The notes under the pieces: generated by a model | What the model was told of the DNA's origin: nothing | Seen by the model: the letters and a program-made list of their open reading frames with translations, nothing else | Databases searched by the model: none | Made by a program: the position numbers and the translations under genes | Assembly (NCBI GenBank): GCA_023251415.1 | Contig: JAHEYX010000214.1 | Span: 1 to 5,742 of the forward strand | Length of the DNA: 5,742 nucleotides | Source: Chitinophagales bacterium | GTDB taxonomy: Bacteria; Bacteroidota; Bacteroidia; Chitinophagales; CAIODY01 | Reading direction: 5' to 3' | In this document: positions 1 through 5,451 of the stretch, one piece after another | Position numbering within the stretch: position 1 is the stretch's first letter | Layout: each line of letters starts with the position of its first letter

Positions 1-855
1 ATAGGTTAAATTAGAGCTGTATACATATTTAACTCTAACTGTTGTAAGTTGCACCCCGGTATTATGAATGGTTACAACAAAAGTATTATTAACAAGACAA
101 CGTCTGTTTACCGAATTAGAAGTTACAATGTTGTATCCATTTGGTATGGTAAACTCACCAAAATTTTGACCGTTAAAATAATAGTTGGACGCGCTAAAGT
201 TTACAGGAATAGAATCATTAGTAACTGCAAAATAGCCACTTTGGGTTTGGCAATAAATAATCTTATTCGGGTTTGTGACGATATCATTCACGAAAAATTC
301 ATAATTGGCCGGTGCATTGCCGGGTATATAATTTGAACCTCCACTTGTTACGGCAACAAGACTATCCGGTAATAGCAGCACTGTTTGTCCACCAATAAGT
401 GGTTCATTCCAATAAGTATAAATACCATTGGTATTCGCATCTAAGAAAACTGTTCCACAAATATGCCCTGCATACACATAAAATGCATTTTGTAAACTAT
501 CCACCCGTATAGTGTTGGCGACAGTATCCATTACTTGCATTACGAGTGTGTAGTACCCTGTATCTGCGGTAACAGGTATGGTCAATTGGCCAAATGTCAT
601 ATACGAAAATCCCATATAGCCATAATTCATACTTCCTCCAACAATTGGATAAGTATTATTCGGTCGCGTGATGTACACATCATTCGGATTACCGGTCGTG
701 GTTGCGTTGAGCATCAACGTAGTATTACCGGTGACTGTTACATTATTGTTGAAATTACGATAGCCTTTATTGGGACTAATGCTCATTTGGGCTTGACTTG
801 AGCTAACCATACATACACATAACAGTGTAAAAAGTAGAGGGAATACTTTTTTCAT
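1..855 (-). CDS. Secreted multi-domain protein with SdrD_B-like domain, C-terminus beyond the window
   Basis: The reverse strand is open for 285 codons from an ATG at 855 to the window edge with no stop, so this is the N-terminal part of a longer gene. Residues 1-23 form a signal peptide: basic MKK, a hydrophobic core, and SSSQAQ as the likely cleavage region, so export across the inner membrane is expected. Residues 24-125 begin ISPNKGYR and include a stretch ending in TADTGYYTLV, resembling the IPT/TIG-like domains seen in Bacteroidota surface proteins. Residues 130-235 contain CGTVFLDANTNGIY followed by NEPLIGGQTVLL, the pattern of an SdrD_B or prealbumin-like beta-sandwich (G-x-V-F-x-D-x-N-x-N-G). 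Residues from about 240 (NSVNRRCLVNNTF, then HNTG) look like the start of a DUF11- or CARDB-like domain. Such proteins in this phylum often end in a type IX secretion sorting domain, but that end is not visible. It has its own promoter just upstream. The function is unknown; adhesion or matrix roles are only guesses. Confidence 0.85.
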   Translation of the reverse strand, partial: MKKVFPLLFTLLCVCMVSSSQAQMSISPNKGYRNFNNNVTVTGNTTLMLNATTTGNPNDVYITRPNNTYPIVGGSMNYGYMGFSYMTFGQLTIPVTADTGYYTLVMQVMDTVANTIRVDSLQNAFYVYAGHICGTVFLDANTNGIYTYWNEPLIGGQTVLLLPDSLVAVTSGGSNYIPGNAPANYEFFVNDIVTNPNKIIYCQTQSGYFAVTNDSIPVNFSASNYYFNGQNFGEFTIPNGYNIVTSNSVNRRCLVNNTFVVTIHNTGVQLTTVRVKYVYSSNLTY

Positions 856-866
856 AGGGAAAGAAT

Positions 867-882
867 TTAAGTTGTTACTTAA
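867..882 (-). repeat. Small hairpin in the leader of the secreted-protein gene
   Basis: TTAAGT (867-872) and ACTTAA (877-882) are perfect inverted arms around a 4-base loop. A second pair, GGAAAG (858-863) and CTTTCC (889-894), encloses it, and its left arm ends 2 bases from the start codon. The outer arm overlaps the expected transcription start, so only part may form in RNA. The stem is AT-rich and may be fortuitous. Confidence 0.35.
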
Positions 883-893
883 TAGGGCCTTTC

Positions 894-927
894 CAAAACT
901 AAACAATAAAAATTAATAAAACAAAAA
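894..927 (-). promoter_or_regulatory. Bacteroidota-type promoter of the secreted-protein gene
   Basis: On the reverse strand TTTTTG (927-922) is followed after exactly 20 bases by TAGTTTTG (901-894), matching the Bacteroidota -33 TTG and -7 TAnnTTTG elements. Transcription should start near 887-890, giving a leader of about 35 bases before the ATG at 855. The promoter lies just after the mtaB stop codon, so the secreted-protein gene need not depend on mtaB transcription. The match is by consensus only. Confidence 0.7.
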
Positions 928-932
928 TTAAA

Positions 933-2192
933 TTAATTTATAACTGTCAATATTAGTTGATTTACCAAATTCTCCTGAAACGGAGCGCTTATTTTAATGT
1001 AATTATCGGTAAACCCCTCTATCAATCCTTCTTTACCGGCAGTCTCAAATAATACCGCTCTGCTTTGTCCGATAAACTGTTCTTTAAAATGCACTTGCTT
1101 TTTAATGGAAAGCTCTCGCAAACGTTGATTGCGTGCTTTTCGTTCAGCCATCGGAACTATATCCGGAAGCGTGATGGCATGGGTATTTGGACGTTCGCTG
1201 TAAGTAAATACATGCAAATAACTGATTGGCAATTCATGTAAAAAATCGAACGTAATTTGAAAATCGGCAGCGGTTTCGCCCGGAAACCCTACAATTACAT
1301 CTACACCAATACAAGCATGCGGCATGGCTGCTTTAATGGCAGCAACACGATCGGCATACAACTCACGTTGATAGCGTCTGCGCATCAAGCGCAACAACTT
1401 GTTGTTACCACTTTGTAGGGGAATATGAAAATGCGGCATGAAACGTTTCGAATTAGCTACAAAATCAATAATAGCCGGCGTTAATAAATTGGGCTCGATA
1501 CTGCTAATGCGGTAACGAGCAATGCCTTCAACTTCATCCAGCGCCTTAATCAAATCATAAAAATCAACGCTTTGTCCGTTTTCAACGTATTTGAAATCGC
1601 CTAAATTCACCCCTGTTAATACCACTTCTTTAACCCCCATAGCGACTATTTCATGGGCTTTTGCCACTACATTGGCCACGGTATCACTTCTGCTTGCTCC
1701 TCGTGCTAAGGGTATAGTACAAAACGAACAGTTGTAATCGCAACCGTCTTGCACTTTTAAAAACGAGCGCGTTCGATCTCCATATGAATAAGCACTGTGA
1801 AACTCGTCCACTGTATCGATATCACAGCTAAATACTTTTGCCCCTTCATTTTTTTGTAGCGCTTTTAAATGGGTAGCTAAATTAAATTTCTCGGCTGCTC
1901 CTAATACCAAATCTACGCCCTCAATAGCGGCAATATCATGCGGCTTCAATTGCGCATAACATCCCATAATGACAATAGCAGCCTCCGGTGCACGTCGCTG
2001 AATTTGACGTACCAGCATGCGACATTCCTTATCGGCATTGTCGGTTACCGAACAAGTATTAATTACATAAACATCAGAAACCGCATCAAACTCAACTTTC
2101 GACAAGCCTTCTCGCTCCAATTGACGAGCTATAGAAGAGGTTTCGCTAAAATTCAGTTTACATCCTAAAGTATGGAAGGCGACGGTTTGCAT
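933..2192 (-). CDS. mtaB: tRNA (N6-L-threonylcarbamoyladenosine(37)-C2)-methylthiotransferase MtaB
   Basis: This is a radical-SAM methylthiotransferase that converts t6A37 to ms2t6A in ANN-decoding tRNAs in the cytoplasm. In the 419-residue form, the N-terminal UPF0004 domain carries three cluster-binding cysteines, C11 (TLGCKLNFSE), C47 (NTCSVT) and C78 (MGCYAQ). The radical-SAM core has the CxxxCxxC motif C151, C155, C158, followed by IPLARGASRS, and the C-terminus from about 365 matches a short TRAM domain. TLGCKLN and the GASRS segment point to MtaB rather than MiaB or RimO. An in-frame ATG at 2282 would add 30 residues, but I chose 2192: the family begins at MQTVAFHTLGC, and the added residues KLYIFA are simply a translation across a TAnnTTTG promoter box. 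The enzyme needs two 4Fe-4S clusters, and an iron-sulfur assembly operon lies divergently next to it. No Shine-Dalgarno sequence is seen. Confidence 0.92.
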   Translation of the reverse strand: MQTVAFHTLGCKLNFSETSSIARQLEREGLSKVEFDAVSDVYVINTCSVTDNADKECRMLVRQIQRRAPEAAIVIMGCYAQLKPHDIAAIEGVDLVLGAAEKFNLATHLKALQKNEGAKVFSCDIDTVDEFHSAYSYGDRTRSFLKVQDGCDYNCSFCTIPLARGASRSDTVANVVAKAHEIVAMGVKEVVLTGVNLGDFKYVENGQSVDFYDLIKALDEVEGIARYRISSIEPNLLTPAIIDFVANSKRFMPHFHIPLQSGNNKLLRLMRRRYQRELYADRVAAIKAAMPHACIGVDVIVGFPGETAADFQITFDFLHELPISYLHVFTYSERPNTHAITLPDIVPMAERKARNQRLRELSIKKQVHFKEQFIGQSRAVLFETAGKEGLIEGFTDNYIKISAPFQENLVNQLILTVIN

Positions 2193-2197
2193 GGCTG

Positions 2198-2205
2198 CAA
2201 ATATA
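2198..2205 (-). promoter_or_regulatory. Promoter -7 box immediately upstream of mtaB
   Basis: Reverse-strand TATATTTG matches TAnnTTTG and ends only 5 bases before the mtaB ATG at 2192. Transcription would then start at or within a few bases of the start codon, giving a leaderless or almost leaderless mRNA. No convincing TTG element is found 19-21 bases upstream, so a second promoter farther upstream remains possible. Confidence 0.5.
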
Positions 2206-2364
2206 TAAAGCTTTGCGGTTTTATTGTCCCTGCTCCGTCGTTTCAAAGTAAAGTACGCCATTTGCCCACCTTTACTGTACAACGTTTTAATTCCTCACCA
2301 AAAAAAGAATATAAAAAAGAAAAAAAATAACGTAAAAAATAAACATTCACGTGCTTTTTAGTGT

Positions 2365-2372
2365 TAATTTTG
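2365..2372 (+). promoter_or_regulatory. Promoter -7 box of the isc operon
   Basis: TAATTTTG matches TAnnTTTG and lies 68 bases before the iscS ATG. No clear TTG element occurs about 20 bases upstream; that side is instead a long A-rich run (about 2299-2343) that could act like an upstream activating tract. Transcription would start near 2377-2380 and include the palindrome at 2386-2407 in a leader of about 60 bases. Confidence 0.5.
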
Positions 2373-2385
2373 CAGTAGCGAATTG

Positions 2386-2411
2386 AAACATGACAAAAAT
2401 CATGTTTTTTT
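2386..2411 (+). promoter_or_regulatory. Palindromic stem-loop with T-run in the iscS leader
   Basis: AAACATGA (2386-2393) and TCATGTTT (2400-2407) are perfect 8-base inverted arms around the loop CAAAAA, and the T-run continues to 2411. In RNA this is a weak, AT-rich hairpin followed by U residues, resembling an attenuator. In DNA it is a symmetric site with a 6-base spacer, the geometry of CRP/FNR-family operators. Its place between the predicted start of transcription and iscS suggests control of the operon. Which reading is right cannot be told from sequence. Confidence 0.5.
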
Positions 2412-2440
2412 AAGTCAGAAATACTATAAAACTCAGTTGA

Positions 2441-3655
2441 ATGAACTTCCCTATCTATTTGGACAATAATGCGACTACCCCTTGCGACCCACGTGTAATT
2501 GATGCAATGTTACCTTATTTTACTTCAAAATTTGGTAATGCGGCTAGCCGTAATCACCCTTTTGGTTGGGTAGCAGAAGAGGCCGTTGATTATGCCCGTG
2601 AGCAAGTGGCCAAATTAATTGGTGCTGATGCTAAAGAAATCATCTTTACCAGCGGTGCAACAGAAGCCGATAATCTGGCTATTAAAGGTGTTTTTGAAAT
2701 GTATGCCCAAAAAGGCAATCACATCATTACTGCCGTAACAGAACATAAAGCCGTATTAGACGCTTGTCACCACATCGAAAAACTTGGTGCAAAGGTGACT
2801 TACTTGCCGGTTAATAATGAAGGCTTAATTAATTTAGAAGAACTGGAAAATACCATCACTGATGCTACTATTTTAGTTGCCATCATGTATGCAAATAATG
2901 AAGTAGGTACTATTCAAAACATGAAAGCCATCAGTGCTATTTGTAAAAAGAAGGGTACTTTATTGTTTAGTGATGCTACACAAGCTGTTGGAAAAATTCC
3001 GGTTGATGTAAATGCCGACGGTATTGACTTAATGGCGTTTTCAGCCCATAAAATGTATGGTCCTAAAGGTGTTGGGGCATTGTATGTTCGCCGCAAAAAC
3101 CCACGTGTTAAAGTTACTGCACAAATGGATGGCGGTGGTCATGAACGTGGTATGCGCAGCGGTACATTAAATGTTCCGGGCATAGTAGGATTTGGTACAG
3201 CCGCTGAAATTTGCCGTTTAGACATGGAGGCCGATACCGCCCGTATTTCAAAATTGCGCGATAAATTAGAAACAGCACTTTGTAAAATTGAAGAATCGTA
3301 TGTGAATGGTTGTGTAAGCAGCCGCTTGCCACACGTTTCCAATATCAGTTTTAAATATGTAGAAGGAGAAGGTTTGATGATGGGCTTTAATAAAAATATC
3401 GCCGTAAGTAGTGGATCTGCTTGCACATCCGCCTCACTCGAACCTTCGTATGTATTAAAAGCATTAGGTTTAGGTGATGACTTAGCACATTCTTCATTAC
3501 GATTCGGTTTAGGCCGCTTTACTACTGAAGAAGAAGTAGATTACACCATCGAAGCCGTTAGTAAAACAGTACTTAAACTAAGAGAGGTGAGTCCGTTATG
3601 GGAAATGTTTAAAGAAGGAATGGACATTAATGCCATTGAATGGGCACATCACTAA
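2441..3655 (+). CDS. iscS: Cysteine desulfurase IscS
   Basis: IscS is a cytoplasmic PLP enzyme that converts L-cysteine to alanine and passes the persulfide sulfur to IscU and to tRNA thiolation partners. The protein is 404 residues, the same length as E. coli IscS as I recall it, and ends in the same WAHH. Visible motifs are LDNNATTP (7-14), TSGATEADNLAIKG (70-83), H103 stacking on PLP, D178 and Q181 in SDATQAVGK, the PLP lysine K204 in SAHKMYGPKG, GGGHERGMRSGT (231-242), and the mobile-loop catalytic C328 in SSGSACTSASLEPSYVL. The long loop around C328 and the intact C-terminus mark the IscS/NifS group I type rather than SufS. The ATG at 2441 starts directly at the conserved N-terminus. It is the first gene of an iscS-iscU-iscA transcription unit. 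The strong resemblance to proteobacterial IscS is notable in this phylum, where SUF is usual; transfer is possible but unproven. Confidence 0.95.
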   Translation: MNFPIYLDNNATTPCDPRVIDAMLPYFTSKFGNAASRNHPFGWVAEEAVDYAREQVAKLIGADAKEIIFTSGATEADNLAIKGVFEMYAQKGNHIITAVTEHKAVLDACHHIEKLGAKVTYLPVNNEGLINLEELENTITDATILVAIMYANNEVGTIQNMKAISAICKKKGTLLFSDATQAVGKIPVDVNADGIDLMAFSAHKMYGPKGVGALYVRRKNPRVKVTAQMDGGGHERGMRSGTLNVPGIVGFGTAAEICRLDMEADTARISKLRDKLETALCKIEESYVNGCVSSRLPHVSNISFKYVEGEGLMMGFNKNIAVSSGSACTSASLEPSYVLKALGLGDDLAHSSLRFGLGRFTTEEEVDYTIEAVSKTVLKLREVSPLWEMFKEGMDINAIEWAHH

Positions 3656-3703
3656 TAAACAAGCACGAATTATTTTTTTTAGACGACGTAAAAATTAATT
3701 ATC

Positions 3704-4105
3704 ATGGCATACTCAGAAAAAGTTTTAGATCATTATGAAAACCCTAAAAATGTAGGGACTTTAGATAAAAATAAATCTACCGTTGGAACCGGTTTGGTTG
3801 GTGCACCTGAATGTGGTGACGTAATGCGTTTGCAAATTGAAGTAGATCCTGCTACCCAACTCATTACCGATGCTAAATTTAAAACATTTGGTTGCGGTTC
3901 AGCTATTGCCTCTTCTTCTTTAGCTACTGAATGGTTGAAAGGAAAGTCAATCGACGAAGCTATTAAAATCGACAATATGGATATTGTAGAAGAATTAGCA
4001 TTGCCACCGGTAAAAATTCACTGCTCGGTATTGGCCGAAGATGCAATTAAAGCTGCCATCAACGACTATCGTGCAAAGAATGGTTTAGAAGCAATTAATG
4101 GTTAA
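3704..4105 (+). CDS. iscU: Iron-sulfur cluster assembly scaffold IscU
   Basis: IscU is the scaffold on which 2Fe-2S clusters are built from sulfur delivered by IscS. The 133-residue protein starts MAYSEKV and matches the E. coli family along its length, with a slightly longer tail (GLEAING). All ligand positions are present: C37 and D39 in APECGDVM, C64 in GCGSAIASSS, and H106 and C107 in KIHCSVLAEDA. LPPVK at 100-104 is the recognition motif bound by the chaperone HscA, so HscA and HscB are expected to be encoded elsewhere because neither lies here. It sits 48 bases after iscS with no terminator between and 20 bases before iscA, so co-transcription is expected. No Shine-Dalgarno sequence is visible. 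Confidence 0.95.
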   Translation: MAYSEKVLDHYENPKNVGTLDKNKSTVGTGLVGAPECGDVMRLQIEVDPATQLITDAKFKTFGCGSAIASSSLATEWLKGKSIDEAIKIDNMDIVEELALPPVKIHCSVLAEDAIKAAINDYRAKNGLEAING

Positions 4106-4125
4106 ACGTTTAAGAATTTAATGTT

Positions 4126-4452
4126 ATGTTGTACATTTCTGAAAAGGCAAAACACCACGTGGATGAATTGATGCATGAAGCCGGTTTGGATAACTCTTAC
4201 TTTTTAAGAGTTTCTGTTGTAGGCGGTGGTTGCAGCGGGTTAAGTTATAAGATGGATTTCGACAACGAAAACCAACCGAAAGATCAAATATTTGAAGATA
4301 AAGGGTTGAAATTGGTTACAGATATGAAAAGCTTTCTTTACCTCATGGACAGCGAGTTAGATTACTCTGATGGGCTGAATGGAAAAGGGTTTCATTTTGT
4401 AAATCCAAACTCCAGCCGTAGCTGCGGTTGTGGCGAAAGCTTTGCCGTTTAA
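4126..4452 (+). CDS. iscA: A-type iron-sulfur carrier protein IscA
   Basis: This is a HesB/IscA/SufA-family protein of 108 residues that binds iron or a cluster and hands clusters to targets, particularly 4Fe-4S proteins. The three conserved cysteines are present: C36 in GGGCSGLSY, and C100 and C102 in the C-terminal CGCGESF. The segment SDGLNGKGFHFVNPN precedes the final pair, as in the family. Position in an isc operon favours IscA, although A-type carriers are hard to tell from SufA or ErpA by sequence alone. An upstream ATG at 4121 is in another frame that soon closes, so 4126 is the start. It is the last gene of the operon, and the terminator lies 49 bases after its stop codon. Confidence 0.9.
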   Translation: MLYISEKAKHHVDELMHEAGLDNSYFLRVSVVGGGCSGLSYKMDFDNENQPKDQIFEDKGLKLVTDMKSFLYLMDSELDYSDGLNGKGFHFVNPNSSRSCGCGESFAV

Positions 4453-4501
4453 TAAGATGCTCGATTCAGTATAACAGTTTAATGATTTTCCACTAACATC
4501 G

Positions 4502-4538
4502 GCCCTCTTTCTATTGCAGAAAGGGGGCTTTTGTTTTT
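4502..4538 (+). terminator. Intrinsic terminator of the isc operon
   Basis: An 11-base-pair stem pairs 4502-4512 (GCCCTCTTTCT) with 4518-4528 (AGAAAGGGGGC), with one G-U pair (4506-4524) and a 5-base loop. It is followed by the T-rich tract TTTTGTTTTT (4529-4538). This is a classical Rho-independent terminator on the plus strand and closes iscS-iscU-iscA. The next promoter begins soon after. Confidence 0.9.
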
Positions 4539-4563
4539 ATGCAAAAAGTACCAATTAACTTAT

Positions 4564-4571
4564 TATATTTG
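4564..4571 (+). promoter_or_regulatory. Promoter -7 box of the TM2-DUF2752 unit
   Basis: TATATTTG matches TAnnTTTG and is the first such box after the isc terminator. No clear TTG element is found 19-21 bases upstream. Transcription would start near 4576-4578, leaving a leader of about 100 bases before the ATG at 4677. Confidence 0.5.
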
Positions 4572-4583
4572 TTTATTGTCAAA

Positions 4584-4646
4584 TACGACCATGTCGTAAC
4601 AGTTTGGAGTCCAGCAACCAATCAAACGGGGCGTTACCGAAAAGCC
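4584..4646 (+). other. Structured leader region of the TM2 gene
   Basis: TACGAC (4584-4589) and GTCGTA (4593-4598) form a perfect 6-base-pair hairpin with a CAT loop. GTTTG (4602-4606) can pair with CAAAC (4623-4627), and GTAAC (4596-4600) with GTTAC (4633-4637). The last pairing would compete with the first hairpin and could close around the second. Such alternative pairing in a 100-base leader is suggestive of an RNA element or a regulator site, but I recognise no known riboswitch class. The pairings are short and could arise by chance. Confidence 0.35.
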
Positions 4647-4676
4647 ATATGAGTAGGGAAATTAAAACCACTTAAT

Positions 4677-5063
4677 ATGTATTGTAGAAATTGTGGAAAC
4701 GAAGTTTCCGAAAAAGCCGTAATGTGCGTTGCATGCGGTGTTCCTCCAAAAGCCGGAACAAAATATTGTTCCAATTGCAAGTCAGAAACAGATCCAAATG
4801 CTGCTATATGTATGAAATGTGGAGTTGCATTAAAAGCGCATGCCAACTTAAATCCGGATAGCAAAGATTGGTTAACTACTTTATTGCTTTGTATTTTCTT
4901 AGGAGGTTTAGGTGTTCACCGGTTTTATACCAAACATACCGGAATTGGCGTTGCACAATTATTAACCTTAGGAGGTTGCGGTATCTGGACTTTAATTGAT
5001 TTAATCATGATTGTTACCGGTAGTTTTAAGGATGCTGATGGAAATGAATTGGCCCGTCGTTAA
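4677..5063 (+). CDS. Double zinc-ribbon TM2-domain membrane protein
   Basis: The 128-residue protein has two N-terminal zinc ribbons, each with paired CxxC knuckles: C3, C6, C17, C20 and C31, C34, C45, C48. A short linker (about 50-63) leads to a TM2 domain. Its two membrane helices cover roughly 65-83 (starting WLTTLLLC, with GGLGVHRFY at the end) and 95-115 (with GGCGIWTLIDLI), followed by DADGNEL. HRFY and GIWTLIDLI are hallmark TM2-domain positions. The biochemical role of bacterial TM2 proteins is not established; the helices place it in the inner membrane, and the ribbons probably bind zinc on one side. The ATG at 4677 starts right at the first ribbon. The downstream DUF2752 gene overlaps its end, so the two are probably translated together. 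Confidence 0.88.
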   Translation: MYCRNCGNEVSEKAVMCVACGVPPKAGTKYCSNCKSETDPNAAICMKCGVALKAHANLNPDSKDWLTTLLLCIFLGGLGVHRFYTKHTGIGVAQLLTLGGCGIWTLIDLIMIVTGSFKDADGNELARR

Positions 5064-5343
5064 TTCCAAATACAAGGCTTTTCAATTTACATTGCTTGTT
5101 GTTTTGCCAATTCTTGTATGGTCCATCCCAACAAATTGGATATTTAATTCCAAGTATACTATTTGTCTATTCACAGCCATAAGTGGTCATCATTGCTATG
5201 GCTGTGGTATGACACGTGCTTGTTTCTCGGTACTTTTGGGTAATTTTTCTCAAGCGTTTGCCTATAATAAATTGGTGGTCCTTGTTTTTCCCTTATTACT
5301 TTTTCTATGGCTTAAGTCTTTTTACAAATGGATTAAATTTTAA
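5044..5343 (+). CDS. DUF2752 family small membrane protein
   Basis: From the ATG at 5044 the protein has 99 residues. Residues 41-77 match DUF2752: CLFTAISG, then C51 and C54 in CYGCGMTRA, then LLGNFSQAFAYNKL. Hydrophobic segments at about 12-30 and 78-93 are likely membrane helices flanking this cysteine-containing segment. The function of the family is unknown. The reading frame stays open to earlier ATGs at 5011, 5032 and 5038; I prefer 5044 because it gives the shortest overlap (20 bases) with the TM2 gene and a compact N-terminus before the first helix, but this choice is uncertain. The overlap suggests translational coupling, and small membrane proteins of these two families being paired hints at a shared membrane role. 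Confidence 0.8.
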   Translation: MNWPVVNSKYKAFQFTLLVVLPILVWSIPTNWIFNSKYTICLFTAISGHHCYGCGMTRACFSVLLGNFSQAFAYNKLVVLVFPLLLFLWLKSFYKWIKF

Positions 5344-5410
5344 TTCTTTTAACGCCATTAGCCGCCTCCTTGGTTGCGTTGTATCTGATCATACTTTTAA
5401 GTCGATGCAA

Positions 5411-5445
5411 TTTTTTGCTGATGTGAAGCATATCTTTTATCTTTG
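5411..5445 (+). promoter_or_regulatory. Bacteroidota-type promoter of the last gene
   Basis: TTTTTTG (5411-5417) and TATCTTTG (5438-5445) are separated by exactly 20 bases, matching both -33 and -7 elements with the same spacing as the promoter at 894-927. The -7 box ends 6 bases before the ATG at 5452, so the mRNA should be leaderless or nearly so. This also explains why 5344-5451 holds no gene. Confidence 0.7.
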
Positions 5446-5451
5446 GCACTA

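Noticed and set aside
49..801. Plus-strand open frames at 49-336 and 535-801
   Set aside because: They are antisense to the well-supported secreted-protein gene and show no recognisable domain or promoter.
921..940. AT-rich inverted sequence after the mtaB stop considered as a terminator
   Set aside because: It contains no GC-bearing stem, so an intrinsic terminator for mtaB cannot be supported.
1938..2168. Plus-strand frame inside mtaB
   Set aside because: It is antisense to the conserved N-terminal cluster-binding region of MtaB and has no independent support.
2299..2343. A-rich run between the divergent promoters considered as a repeat or origin element
   Set aside because: It has no repeating unit or DnaA-box-like motif, and simple A-richness upstream of promoters is usual in AT-rich genomes.
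2914..3426. Minus-strand frames inside iscS
   Set aside because: They are antisense to conserved catalytic parts of IscS, including the PLP lysine region.
3733..3975. Minus-strand frame inside iscU
   Set aside because: It is a shadow of the highly conserved IscU coding sequence.
4634..4864. Minus-strand frame across the start of the TM2 gene
   Set aside because: It is antisense to the zinc ribbons, and its composition follows from the cysteine codons on the other strand.
5337..5426. Short hydrophobic reading in a third frame after the DUF2752 gene, considered as a frameshifted extra helix
   Set aside because: It has no ATG start and is only about 29 codons. The DUF2752 protein already has a complete, normal-looking end, so no frameshift is needed.
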